A DNA stretch of 64,000 bases, from contig DJQB01000012.1 of assembly GCA_002439875.1 (NCBI GenBank), forward strand, positions 62,001 through 126,000, in the 5' to 3' direction. Both the position numbers and the translations under genes were made by a program. The notes under the pieces were generated by a model. It did no database searches. It worked only from the letters and a program-made list of their open reading frames with translations, and was not told the DNA's origin. The DNA is from Bacteroidales bacterium UBA6397 (GTDB taxonomy: Bacteria; Bacteroidota; Bacteroidia; Bacteroidales; UBA932). How positions within the stretch are numbered: the first letter of the stretch is position 1; every line of letters begins with the position of its first letter. Positions 53,603-62,368 of this stretch are shown here, one piece after another.

Positions 53603-54190
53603 ATGGCCAAGATTATACCGGAATTGAATTATTTGCTGGCGGAGGTCGAGAAACGCTACGGAAGAAGGCTTTCGACGTCCGCCGATTTCGAGGCGCTGTC
53701 AGTTGTGGTTGAGCACGAGTCGGGCGAACTGATCTCCGCCTCAACCCTGAAAAGGCTGTGGGGATATGTGACCTTGAAACCTACACCGAGGATGTCCACC
53801 CTCAACGTGCTGTCAAGATACATCGGGAAACGGGACTTCAGCGCGTTCCGGCAGAGCATCATAAATGACGGACACTATGTGTCCAACTTTTTCTCGGTGA
53901 AGAAGATCTGCTCACACGATCTGAAAAAAGGGGCTGAGGTGCTCATCGGATGGGCGCCGAACCGGCTTGTCACGCTTCGGCACGACGGGAACGGAGACTA
54001 CACGGTCATCAAATCCGAAAACTCGAAACTGCTTGAAGGAGACAAATTTCAGACCGAGTCGTTTATGATCGGCTACCCGCTGTACATTCCAAGAATCCTT
54101 AGGAACGGTGAATATACCCTCTCCTACATCGCCGGAACACAGGAAGGCCTGAACCGTGTTGATGTCATCGGCGAAGGAAGCGATCAGTAG
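53603..54190 (+). CDS. Putative DNA-binding or signalling protein of unknown family
   Basis: 195 residues without signal or membrane segments. The N-terminal ~90 residues are helical and contain ISASTLKRLWGYVTLKPTP and STLNVLSRYIGKRDFSAFRQ, a layout that recurs in Bacteroidales proteins and looks like a helix-turn-helix. The C-terminal ~85 residues are strand-rich (EVLIGWAPNRLVTLRHDGNG). It has the strongest phased promoter in the window and overlaps the 3' end of the convergent kinase gene by 7 bp. A regulatory role is likely but not shown. It may bind the WTGAAC repeats in front of its own gene; this is a guess. Confidence 0.5.
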   Translation: MAKIIPELNYLLAEVEKRYGRRLSTSADFEALSVVVEHESGELISASTLKRLWGYVTLKPTPRMSTLNVLSRYIGKRDFSAFRQSIINDGHYVSNFFSVKKICSHDLKKGAEVLIGWAPNRLVTLRHDGNGDYTVIKSENSKLLEGDKFQTESFMIGYPLYIPRILRNGEYTLSYIAGTQEGLNRVDVIGEGSDQ

Positions 54191-55062
54191 CCGGATTCCT
54201 TGATCTCAGCGGAAATCTCATCAAAGACTGAATCGACGGCGCGGCGGTTCATCGCTGATTTGATGTCCGGAAGCGCCAGACTGAATGACAACGCAAAGAC
54301 GAGGGCGGAGACAAGCACAGCAGCCACAATCCTACGTGCGCGCCGCTCCCTTGTGAGTATGGCGGCGCGGACTTCCGCGACCGAACCATAGCGTTTGTCA
54401 CGGTCCTCGGCTGCACAGACAGCGGCAATGCGGGGATATGCCCCCATTTTCTGCATGATCCTTCCCAGCGAGTATATGTCCGTACGGCAATCCACACACT
54501 CTCCGGCCATCTGCTCGGGGGACACATAGTCCCTGGTGCCGGCAGGGTTCTTCAGCACGGAATACCAATCGGCATCCGAAAATCCGAAATCTATCAGTTT
54601 GACATTCCTTCCGTTTCTTGTGATCATAATGTTGCCGGGCTTCAGGTCACGGTGGACGATCTGACGGCTGTGAAGGTACTCAAGCGCGTCGCAGAGCTCC
54701 AGGACAATCTTTCGGACAGGCAATGCCTCCTTTCCATAAATGGAATCAAGGCTCTCTCCGTCAATCCATTGAGTGACAATGCAGTTGCCCAGGCCGGGAA
54801 TATTCCTGAAATCCATGGTCGGGCAGATGTTCGGATGGTCGAAAGAGCCTCCGATCTCGTACTCCTTGCGGAGCAGCCCCTCGTAAAAGGGATTCCCGGC
54901 ATATTCAGGTTTCAAGGATTTAAGAGCCACCAACTTACCGTCAAGCGTCATACGGCTGAGTATGGAATAACTCTCAGGCGATTCGTGGACTATCTGAATA
55001 TCCCCGGACCCGCCGTCAGACAATTCTTCGTAAGATCCGAAAAAAGCTGATGTCTCTTCCAT
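54184..55062 (-). CDS. Membrane-anchored eukaryotic-like Ser/Thr protein kinase
   Basis: Hanks-type kinase. The N-lobe shows the ATP lysine in LVALKSLKPEY (about 46-56). The catalytic loop is HRDLKPGN (Asp139), the metal site is LIDFGFSD, and the activation segment holds GTRDYVSPEQMAGECVDCRT. The glycine-rich loop is poor (SDGGSGDIQ). The kinase is short, with the C-lobe reduced after DKRYGSVAEVRAAI. A transmembrane helix (about 244-265, IVAAVLVSALVFALSFSLAL) leads to about 25 outer residues. It probably phosphorylates partners in the envelope cluster across the divergent promoter. Domain and site calls are firm; targets are unknown. Confidence 0.9.
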   Translation of the reverse strand: MEETSAFFGSYEELSDGGSGDIQIVHESPESYSILSRMTLDGKLVALKSLKPEYAGNPFYEGLLRKEYEIGGSFDHPNICPTMDFRNIPGLGNCIVTQWIDGESLDSIYGKEALPVRKIVLELCDALEYLHSRQIVHRDLKPGNIMITRNGRNVKLIDFGFSDADWYSVLKNPAGTRDYVSPEQMAGECVDCRTDIYSLGRIMQKMGAYPRIAAVCAAEDRDKRYGSVAEVRAAILTRERRARRIVAAVLVSALVFALSFSLALPDIKSAMNRRAVDSVFDEISAEIKESGY

Positions 55063-55081
55063 AATCGCGTTAATTGCAAGC

Positions 55082-55089
55082 CAAATATA
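55082..55089 (-). promoter_or_regulatory. -7 box for the kinase gene
   Basis: Minus-strand TATATTTG, 19 bp before the kinase start. Confidence 0.6.
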
Positions 55090-55123
55090 AGCTTTTCCAC
55101 ACGTATTTTACCAAAAATATTGG

Positions 55124-55131
55124 TAAATTTG
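55124..55131 (+). promoter_or_regulatory. -7 box for the WG-repeat lipoprotein operon
   Basis: TAAATTTG, 38 bp before the ATG at 55170; divergent from the kinase promoter. Confidence 0.55.
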
Positions 55132-55169
55132 TTAATTGTATGTGAACATATATAGAGAACCTGTTGAAT

Positions 55170-55718
55170 ATGCACAGAGAACCAATAATATTCCTTCTTT
55201 TGACTCTAATCGCTGTGGCTTGTGCTTCGAGAACCGAGTCTCAAGATGCCAAACCCGCCTACGACACGGAAACCAATTGCCTCAACGGGACGATGATCGT
55301 GTCTCTGGACGGAAAATATGGGCTGGCGGACACTTCCGGAAGGGAAATTCTGGCTCCGGTCTATGATGATGTCTATTACATTTCCGATGAGGTTGCGGTG
55401 GCGTTCTCCGGCCGGAACGCTGATTTTTTTGACCGGAACGGAAATAGGCTGGGAGAGACCGCGACTGAGAACGAAGCGACTTTTGAAGATCTTCTGGAAG
55501 CATATTCAGAGATTGAGAGGGTTCGCAGGGAGCAGTGGGACAGCATATTGGCAAATTACGAGAAGTTGAGGAGGTACTGCCAGTCCGACAGTGCCTCAGC
55601 CGGGACTGCCGCTCTTATGGGTGATGATATCCACACCGCTCTTCAAAAGGTCGGAGGGCCGATGGAAAAAGACCAGAAAGCCCGGTTTGAGGCCGAATGT
55701 TCAGCATACAGACGTTAG
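55170..55718 (+). CDS. WG-repeat-like lipoprotein
   Basis: Lipoprotein with Cys18 (LIAVAC). One WG-like unit is clear: GTMIVSLDGKYGLADTSGRE and ILAPVYDDVYYISDEVA (about 41-77), then FFDRNGNRLGET. The rest (about 105-180) is helical and charged. It is the first gene of a three-gene unit, 4 bp before the next start. WG repeats are often found in sensor or surface proteins; the role here is unknown. Start at ATG 55170 rather than the TTG two codons before. Confidence 0.72.
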   Translation: MHREPIIFLLLTLIAVACASRTESQDAKPAYDTETNCLNGTMIVSLDGKYGLADTSGREILAPVYDDVYYISDEVAVAFSGRNADFFDRNGNRLGETATENEATFEDLLEAYSEIERVRREQWDSILANYEKLRRYCQSDSASAGTAALMGDDIHTALQKVGGPMEKDQKARFEAECSAYRR

Positions 55719-55722
55719 GACG

Positions 55723-57507
55723 ATGAGAAAGTTGCTGATTACAATACTGATCACACTGCTTTGCGCTCCGGTGTTCGCTCAGAACGCCGCAAGCATAAGG
55801 AAAGACAATTCGTACATCTTCGCGGAAGCCATGGCGGCCACAACAACTGCGGCTGACAGCGTGGCGCTTGACGCGTTGGTCGGAAAACTCGCTCAGACAG
55901 TTGATTTGCCATATTCATTGGAAATCAAGAAGAGACTGATGTCAACCTATTTGGGAGACATCAAAAGGGAGTGCGGGATGATTACCTCGGCTGGCAGAAA
56001 ATCCGCAAGAGTGATGAGGTATATTCAGAGAAGCGATGTGGAGCGGATCTTCGACAGCCGAAGGAGAAAGGTCAAGGAGATGCTCCAGATAGCGTCCACC
56101 GCCGACCGGAAATGCCAGATGGACGTGGCGCTGCGCTACTACTGCTGGGCGGAGACACTGATGCGGAGTCTCCCCTCCCCGGATGCCGTGGCGATCGCCG
56201 AGGCGAAAAGCAGGCGTGAGGCGATCCTGAAAGGACTGAATGTGGCGTTCGGCCGGCAGGACATCTACGACAAGGGAATTGTGGAACTGACATTCACCTT
56301 CGATGGAAAGCCTGTCAAAAACATTGACTATCAATTCTTTGACGGAAAGACTTGGAGCAAAGTCCTGTCCGCCAAGGACGGGAAAGGGTTCGTGGAGGTA
56401 AAGCCTGACTCAAAGATCGACCAGTACCGGATCAAGTACGAGATCACACCAGCTCATCTTCAGCATCTATTTAGGGAGGTGAGCCTCGTTGAGAATGCTC
56501 TGGCTCCGGAAGCAAAGGGTACTGATGGCGGGACACGGTCAGCAAAGACTCACTCCGACCAGACCGTAGCCGCAGCATCCGAATCCTCCGCCCGGAAGAT
56601 CGACTTCTCCGCCGTCAAAAGGAAAGTACTGGACGTTGTGGCGAGAGAGGAGTTCCAGAGGGAGCCCGACTCCACCCGAAGCGGGCTGACTCCAGTTGTC
56701 TTTTCTTCTGAATATGAAGACATTGTCTCCAAGATATGCAAAGGCATCAGCAGCGGAGCGGATGTCTCAGAATATTTCACTCCGGACGGCTATGAGATAT
56801 TCACCCGCCTCATCCGCTACGGCAACGCCAGAGTGCTGAACTTCAGTGATCTGAATTTCTACGAACTCGGAGACGAGGTCTACTCAAGAAGCGTCCCGAT
56901 GGTGTTCTCGTTCAAGGGTAACCAAAGACAGTTCGTAGAGAACATTGTGTTCACATTCAACAAGGACAAGAAGATCTGCGACCTTTCTTTCTCACTTGGA
57001 AAAGAAACCGTGCAAGGCATTGTCAGTCAGACAGGCTGGACTGAGGAGGCAAGAATAATCCTCATCAGTTTCCTGGAGAACTACAAGACGGCGTACGCCC
57101 TCAAACGTCTGGACTACATCAGTTCCATCTTCGATGACGACGCCCTGATCATCACCGGGCGGGTGCTGCGGAATGTCAAAGGACCGAACGAGTACAGTGG
57201 CAACCGCTACGTCACCCTGACCCGCCAGAACAAGGCGAACTACATCAAGAACCTAAGCAGAGTCTTTGCGAGTCAGGAATATATCAACATCCAATTCTCG
57301 GACTGCGAGGTGATGAAACTCGGAAAGGGAGAACAGTTGTTCGGCATAAAGATCAGGCAGGAATATTTCTCCACGACGTATTCGGACTCGGGCTATCTGT
57401 TCATCCTCGTGGATCTTCGGGACTATCAAAGTCCTGTCATCCACGTCCGGACCTGGCAGGATGAGCCGGACAAGGACTTCGGGGTGATCGGACCTTATAA
57501 CTTTTAG
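55723..57507 (+). CDS. Secreted envelope protein of unknown function
   Basis: 594 residues with a Sec signal (MRKLLITILITLLCAPVFAQ) and no lipobox. Residues about 25-170 are helical (IKKRLMSTYLGDIKRECGMI, VDVALRYYCWAETLMRSLP-like text). A strand domain follows (about 190-260, GIVELTFTFDGKPVKNIDYQ). The second half (about 315-590) has two alpha/beta parts of the NTF2-like kind; LENYKTAYALKRLDYISSIF with DDDALIITGRVL is a recurrent Bacteroidales pattern. No catalytic site was found. Tight packing between the WG lipoprotein and the barrel protein suggests a periplasmic complex. Confidence 0.62.
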   Translation: MRKLLITILITLLCAPVFAQNAASIRKDNSYIFAEAMAATTTAADSVALDALVGKLAQTVDLPYSLEIKKRLMSTYLGDIKRECGMITSAGRKSARVMRYIQRSDVERIFDSRRRKVKEMLQIASTADRKCQMDVALRYYCWAETLMRSLPSPDAVAIAEAKSRREAILKGLNVAFGRQDIYDKGIVELTFTFDGKPVKNIDYQFFDGKTWSKVLSAKDGKGFVEVKPDSKIDQYRIKYEITPAHLQHLFREVSLVENALAPEAKGTDGGTRSAKTHSDQTVAAASESSARKIDFSAVKRKVLDVVAREEFQREPDSTRSGLTPVVFSSEYEDIVSKICKGISSGADVSEYFTPDGYEIFTRLIRYGNARVLNFSDLNFYELGDEVYSRSVPMVFSFKGNQRQFVENIVFTFNKDKKICDLSFSLGKETVQGIVSQTGWTEEARIILISFLENYKTAYALKRLDYISSIFDDDALIITGRVLRNVKGPNEYSGNRYVTLTRQNKANYIKNLSRVFASQEYINIQFSDCEVMKLGKGEQLFGIKIRQEYFSTTYSDSGYLFILVDLRDYQSPVIHVRTWQDEPDKDFGVIGPYNF

Positions 57508-57510
57508 ACT

Positions 57511-58443
57511 ATGAGAAGGTTCACTGCCATATTCATTCTGCTTTTAGCCGCTGTTTCCGTCTCGGCACAGACTGACTCATCCGGGTTCTACGTCCAGTCT
57601 TTCAAGAAATTGGAATGGGATCTGGATGCCCGGAGCAACTATCCGGTGCTGGATCTGAACAGCCGCAAGGCCGCGCTGATCAAGGTCGTGATTCCAGAGA
57701 CCGGATTTGTTTTCGACGTAGGGGTGATGGGAGTCGTCAGTGTCAGGCAGGAGGTCGGAGAGGTCTGGGTATATGTTCCCGAAGGCGTGAGCAAGATCAC
57801 GATCAAGCATCAGACCTATGGCATCATCCGGGACTACAAGTTCGGTTGCCCCATCGAATCAGCCTGCGTCTATGAGATGAGACTTCACGTGCCTTTAAGT
57901 CCGAAAAGCACGGTGATAGTCAAGGACTCCATTGTGTATGTTCCGACACCGGTCAACATTGAGACTCCGATGGTACGGGAACGGATCGGCATAGGCATCC
58001 TCGCCGTCGGCAGCATACCTGATCCATCCGGAGGGTTTATGGTGATCTGGAATCCCAAGCGGTACGGGGTATATCTGAAGGCAACCGGCAATCTCAAATC
58101 GTCCGGCCACAGTTACATCTGTCACGAGGACGGCACCACCGACTACGGATACATCTGGACCAGCGGCAAAAGTCATGTCTCAAGGATGGCGGTCACAGGC
58201 GGAGGAATAATCAGATGCCTAGATTGGTTGAGTGTCAGCGCCGGAGCCGGCTACGGAAAAAGGGCCCTTCTTTGGAAAGATTACAAGGACATTTTCGCAA
58301 AGGTGAGCGAAGCCTCCGCGCAAGGCATCGCAGCCGACATCGGTGTGGTTCTTAGTTTCGGCCGTTTCACCGCCTATCTCGGCACCAACACAATCGCATT
58401 CAAACGCCTCTACCCCGAGCTCGGCGTCGGTTTCGCTTTCTGA
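57511..58443 (+). CDS. Putative outer-membrane beta-barrel protein
   Basis: 310 residues with a Sec signal (MRRFTAIFILLLAAVSVSAQ). Residues about 22-125 form a PEGA-like or adhesive strand domain (KKLEWDLDARSNYPVLDLNS, VWVYVPEGVSKITIKHQTYG). From about 160 onward alternating strands with aromatic ends suggest a small barrel, and the protein ends LGVGFAF with the terminal Phe wanted by the Bam machinery. It starts 3 bp after the previous stop codon. It may be the outer-membrane output of the kinase-linked cluster; this is inferred from gene order. Confidence 0.65.
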   Translation: MRRFTAIFILLLAAVSVSAQTDSSGFYVQSFKKLEWDLDARSNYPVLDLNSRKAALIKVVIPETGFVFDVGVMGVVSVRQEVGEVWVYVPEGVSKITIKHQTYGIIRDYKFGCPIESACVYEMRLHVPLSPKSTVIVKDSIVYVPTPVNIETPMVRERIGIGILAVGSIPDPSGGFMVIWNPKRYGVYLKATGNLKSSGHSYICHEDGTTDYGYIWTSGKSHVSRMAVTGGGIIRCLDWLSVSAGAGYGKRALLWKDYKDIFAKVSEASAQGIAADIGVVLSFGRFTAYLGTNTIAFKRLYPELGVGFAF

Positions 58444-58528
58444 GAATATCCCATACAATAATCTGCGCAACGACACAAAACCCATAGGCTTCCGCATAAA
58501 ATCATTCGATAATTTGCGCAAGTGTGGC

Positions 58529-58556
58529 TAAAAAAAGTCTCCAGACTGATTTTTAG
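58529..58556 (+). terminator. Weak hairpin after the envelope operon
   Basis: AAAAAAGTC and GACTGATTTTT can pair around TCCA, giving a short stem with T-runs on both strands. The rest of 58444-58638 holds no gene. Confidence 0.45.
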
Positions 58557-58638
58557 TGTCACTTCATCAGGCTCTCAGTGACCAACTGTTGTTATTATCT
58601 AAACAGCGCTAGGTCAGATCCTGTGCCGATGACGTTCA

Positions 58639-59442
58639 TCACAGCGCGGCCGTGCGGGCGGCGACTGCGGCGGCGGCCTGGGCGAAATCCTCTCCGGAAG
58701 AGGCGTAGAGGACTCCTCGGGAGGAGTTGATCAAGAGGCCGCCTTTTGAGTTGGCTCCCCTGGAGATCACTTCCTCCGCGCTTCCGCCCTGAGCCCCGAC
58801 ACCAGGGACAAGGAAGAAATTGTCCGGACAGAACCGCCTGATTTCCTTCAGTTTGTCAGCTTTCGTCGCTCCAACGACGAACATCATGTTTTCCGGAGTG
58901 GTGATCTCCATCATTTTTTCCATCACAACCTGATAGAGAGGTTTTCCACCCTTTTCTGCGGTTTGGAAATCAACTGAGGACGGATTGGAGGACAGAGCCA
59001 CCACGATGGCATAGCGTCCGGGATATTCAAGGAAAGGGGTTACGGTCTCGCTGCCCATGTAAGGGGAAAGGGTGACGGCGTCGAAATCAAAGGTCTCGAA
59101 GAGGCTCTTGGCGTACATCCTGGCGGTGTTGCCGATGTCTCCCCTCTTGGCGTCCGCTATGATGAACTGCTCCGGATGGTTTGAACGAATATGCTCGACT
59201 GTCTTGTCGAGGATTGCCATACCGTCCACTCCGAGGCACTCATAGAAGGCGAGATTCGGCTTGAAGGCGACGCAATGAGGGGCGGTGGCGTCAATGATGC
59301 GCTTGTTGAACTCCAGCACGGCCTCATTCACAGTTCTGCCAGTCTTCACGCACTCCGGAATCTTTGCGAAATCGGTGTCAAGGCCGACGCAGAGCATCGA
59401 GGCTTTTTTCTTGATTTGGGAATATAATTCTGCTGTTGTCAT
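58639..59442 (-). CDS. pyrF: Orotidine-5'-phosphate decarboxylase (type 2)
   Basis: Last step of UMP synthesis: removes CO2 from OMP in the cytosol. LCVGLDTDFAKIPE is at residues 17-30. The catalytic set is in FIIADAKRGDIGNTA (about 93-107), with the Lys and Asp in place. VTLSPYMGSETVTPF and the glycine-rich NSKGGLLINSSRGVLYA near the C-terminus are typical of the longer type 2 form (267 aa). It lies 5 bp after the dipeptidase gene, in one transcript. Confidence 0.96.
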   Translation of the reverse strand: MTTAELYSQIKKKASMLCVGLDTDFAKIPECVKTGRTVNEAVLEFNKRIIDATAPHCVAFKPNLAFYECLGVDGMAILDKTVEHIRSNHPEQFIIADAKRGDIGNTARMYAKSLFETFDFDAVTLSPYMGSETVTPFLEYPGRYAIVVALSSNPSSVDFQTAEKGGKPLYQVVMEKMMEITTPENMMFVVGATKADKLKEIRRFCPDNFFLVPGVGAQGGSAEEVISRGANSKGGLLINSSRGVLYASSGEDFAQAAAAVAARTAAL

Positions 59443-59447
59443 ATTTG

Positions 59448-60812
59448 TTACTCATAATATTCATAAAACTTCGCGATGGATTCCATCCCGGCGAAGAACT
59501 GCCGGAGCAGATAACTCTCGTTCGGAGAATGAATTGTGTCCCTTTCAAGGCCGAAGCCCATCAGCAGTGGATCCACTCCAAGGATCTTCTGCATATCCGC
59601 CAGCACCGCTATGCTTCCGCCACCACGGCTCGGAACCGGCTTGACACCATAAACATCCTCCATAGCCTTTGAAGCGGCCTGGAACGCCGGAGACGAAATC
59701 GGAATCAAAAACCCTTCCCCACCCTCGCACGGCTTGACCTCTATGCGGCAATATCTCGGAGCGATCTTCTCCAGATGTTTTTTGAATATCCTCGTGATCT
59801 TGGCGCTCTCCTGATTCGGAACAAGACGCATCGAGATTTTGGCGTGCGCAACGGACGGGAGAACGGTCTTCGCGCCTTCTCCAATGTACCCACCCCAGAT
59901 TCCGCACACATCCAGACAAGGTCTGATGCCGATCCTCTCAAGCGGGGTGTAACCCTTCTCACCACGCAAGGCCCTGACACCCACGGACTCCTCAAACTCT
60001 TTGAGATTGAACGGAGCCCTCGCGAGCTGCGCCCTGTCCTTCCTGGAAAGTTCCACCACATCATCGTAAAATCCAGGAATAGTGACACGTCCATCCTTGT
60101 CAATCAAACCGGAAATCAAATCGCAAAGCGTCTGTATAGGATTGGCGACCGTACCACCGTAATGCCCGGAATGCAGATCTTTGTCCGGGCCTGTCAACGT
60201 CACCTCAAGATAGGCCAGGCCCCTCATTCCGCAGTTGATGGAAGGCACCTTGTCGGAAATCATCGTAGTGTCCGACACCAGAATCACATCAGCCCCCAGC
60301 CATTTTTTATGTTCCTTGACCCAAGCCGGAAGGGACGGGCTGCCGATCTCCTCCTCTCCCTCGAAGATGAACTTCACATTGTGACGCAACTTTCCGATGC
60401 GGAGGAGATATTCAAAAGCCTTGATGTGCATAAAGAGCTGGCCTTTGTCATCGTTGGCCCCGCGGGCGTAGATGGCCTCCTGACCGACCGGATCCTGCTT
60501 GATCACAGGCTCGAACGGATCCGTGTGCCACTTCTCAAGCGGCTCGGGCGGCTGTACGTCATAGTGGCCATAGACCATCACCGTCCTCCACTCAGGATTG
60601 ATGAACTTCTTTCCGAACACCACCGGGTTACCATTGCTCGGATAGACACCCGCCTCATCGGCCCCTGCCTCCAGAAGCAGTTCCTTCAGCCTCTCGGCGC
60701 AATGTTCCATATCCTTCTTGTGGTCCTGCTTAGCGCTGATGGATGGAATCCGCAGGAGAGAGAACAGTTCCTCAAAGAACCGCTCCTTGTTTTCTTGAAT
60801 ATATTCCTTCAT
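59448..60812 (-). CDS. M20-family dipeptidase
   Basis: Zinc aminoacyl-dipeptidase of the M20 (CNDP/DapE-like) family in the cytosol. Metal ligands: YGHYDVQP (His near 82), GANDDKGQ (Asp near 115), FEGEEEIGSPSL (Glu-Glu near 150), SDTTMI (Asp near 178). The dimerisation domain (about 190-350, LTGPDKDLHSGHYGG) is present. The ATG at 60812 gives the usual MKEYIQENKERFFEEL start; an open frame 54 bp upstream runs across the promoter and is rejected. Length 454 aa is typical. Co-transcribed with pyrF. Confidence 0.93.
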   Translation of the reverse strand: MKEYIQENKERFFEELFSLLRIPSISAKQDHKKDMEHCAERLKELLLEAGADEAGVYPSNGNPVVFGKKFINPEWRTVMVYGHYDVQPPEPLEKWHTDPFEPVIKQDPVGQEAIYARGANDDKGQLFMHIKAFEYLLRIGKLRHNVKFIFEGEEEIGSPSLPAWVKEHKKWLGADVILVSDTTMISDKVPSINCGMRGLAYLEVTLTGPDKDLHSGHYGGTVANPIQTLCDLISGLIDKDGRVTIPGFYDDVVELSRKDRAQLARAPFNLKEFEESVGVRALRGEKGYTPLERIGIRPCLDVCGIWGGYIGEGAKTVLPSVAHAKISMRLVPNQESAKITRIFKKHLEKIAPRYCRIEVKPCEGGEGFLIPISSPAFQAASKAMEDVYGVKPVPSRGGGSIAVLADMQKILGVDPLLMGFGLERDTIHSPNESYLLRQFFAGMESIAKFYEYYE

Positions 60813-60835
60813 ACTATTGCGTTTTTTGCCTTTCA

Positions 60836-60843
60836 CAAAAATA
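60836..60843 (-). promoter_or_regulatory. -7 box for the dipeptidase-pyrF unit
   Basis: Minus-strand TATTTTTG, 23 bp before the dipeptidase ATG. Confidence 0.6.
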
Positions 60844-60961
60844 GCCAAAAGCAAGCGTAATTTCAAGACATGGCAGACAACTCAACAATCAAACGCACGC
60901 CAATGCACATTGCCGATCACTATATTCAAAGAATAATTGCGTGATTTCTGAGGAAAATGGC

Positions 60962-60969
60962 TATTTTTG
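60962..60969 (+). promoter_or_regulatory. -7 box for pgi
   Basis: TATTTTTG, 59 bp before the pgi start, in the divergent promoter region 60813-61028. Confidence 0.6.
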
Positions 60970-61028
60970 TGGGTTACAAACAATGAATTATAAACATCTA
61001 ACGATACACCTTTAATTTTTGAAGAAAT

Positions 61029-62363
61029 ATGGTCAAAGTCAATTTAGGAGGATGTTCCTCCTTCGTCAAGGACACGGATTACAAGGAATATGTTGGGAAG
61101 GCCTTGGCCGCCTACGACGTACTCGAAAGCGAGACCGGAGCCGGCAATGATTTTCTCGGCTGGAAGCATCTGCCTTCCCAGACCCCGGAAGCCCTCATCG
61201 CCGACTGCGAGGCTGTGCGTGACAGCTGGAAAGCCAAGGGCGTCAATCTGGTTGTCGTGATTGGCATCGGTGGTTCCTACCTTGGAGCCCGCTGCGCCAT
61301 CGAGGCCCTGTCCCACAATTTTGCCAAACAGCTTGGCGGCGCCAAAGAGGCACCGGAAGTTGTCTTCGCCGGCAACAACCTCTCCGAGGAATATCTCGCC
61401 GAACTGATGGATCTCGTGGCCGAGAGGAATGTAGCCACGGTGGTTATCTCCAAGTCCGGCACCACCACCGAACCTGCCGTAGCGTTCAGGATCGTCAAGG
61501 AGCACATCGAGAAGAATTACTCTGACGCTTCCGAGAGGATCGTCGCCATCACAGACGCCCACAAGGGAGCACTCAAGACACTTTCCACACAGGAAGGCTA
61601 CAAGACGTTCGTCGTTCCGGACAACGTCGGTGGCCGTTTCTCAGTCCTCACTCCGGTTGGTCTTCTGCCTATCGTGCTCGCCGGCTTCGACGTGCGTGAG
61701 ATGATCGCCGGCGCGGTCGAGATGGAGAAAGCCCTTGCGGTGAAGAGCGAGGAGAACCCTGCGGTCCAGTACGCCGCGATGAGGAACCTGCTCTATTCAA
61801 AACTCGGCAAGAAAGTTGAGATTCTGGTAGCTTACAATCCTAAGTTCCAGTACCTTGGCGAATGGTGGAAGCAACTCTACGGCGAGTCCGAAGGCAAGGA
61901 TCTCAAGGGAATATTCCCGGCCTCTGTCAATTTCACGACAGACCTTCACTCCATGGGACAGTTCATCCAGGACGGCGACAGAATCATGTTCGAAACCGTC
62001 GTGAACATCGAGAAGAGCAACCGCGAGGTTGTCATCGGAAGCGACGAGCAAAACCTTGACCAGCTCAACTACCTCGCCGGCCAGCATGTGGAGCATTGCA
62101 ACGCCATGGCTCAGCTTGGAACCAAACTCGCCCACATCGACGGCGGCGTACCTCAACTGGAAGTCTCTATCGAAAAAATCAACGCATTCAACCTTGGCGG
62201 CCTGTTCTATTTCTTTGAATATTCCTGCGGAATCAGCGCCTATGTTCTCGGAGTGAATCCGTTCAACCAGCCTGGTGTCGAAGCCTACAAGAAGAACATG
62301 TTCGCCCTTCTTGGCAAGCCTGGCTACGAAGAGCAGGGAAAAGCTCTCCAGGCAAGACTTTAA
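61029..62363 (+). CDS. pgi: Glucose-6-phosphate isomerase
   Basis: Interconverts glucose 6-phosphate and fructose 6-phosphate in the cytosol. VIGIGGSYLGARCAIEAL (about 76-93), VISKSGTTTEPAVAFRI (about 137-153), the signature region DNVGGRFSVLTPVGLLP (about 198-214) and LGGLFYFFEYSCGISAY near the C-terminus are all present. Its 444 aa matches the short form found in Bacteroidales and Firmicutes. It is followed 5 bp later by a GHMP kinase gene, so it heads a sugar-phosphate operon. Confidence 0.97.
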   Translation: MVKVNLGGCSSFVKDTDYKEYVGKALAAYDVLESETGAGNDFLGWKHLPSQTPEALIADCEAVRDSWKAKGVNLVVVIGIGGSYLGARCAIEALSHNFAKQLGGAKEAPEVVFAGNNLSEEYLAELMDLVAERNVATVVISKSGTTTEPAVAFRIVKEHIEKNYSDASERIVAITDAHKGALKTLSTQEGYKTFVVPDNVGGRFSVLTPVGLLPIVLAGFDVREMIAGAVEMEKALAVKSEENPAVQYAAMRNLLYSKLGKKVEILVAYNPKFQYLGEWWKQLYGESEGKDLKGIFPASVNFTTDLHSMGQFIQDGDRIMFETVVNIEKSNREVVIGSDEQNLDQLNYLAGQHVEHCNAMAQLGTKLAHIDGGVPQLEVSIEKINAFNLGGLFYFFEYSCGISAYVLGVNPFNQPGVEAYKKNMFALLGKPGYEEQGKALQARL

Positions 62364-62368
62364 GCCTT

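Noticed and set aside
59775..60860. 361-codon frame on the plus strand
   Set aside because: Antisense to the well-supported M20 dipeptidase; it is a mirror of codon bias in a high-GC gene.
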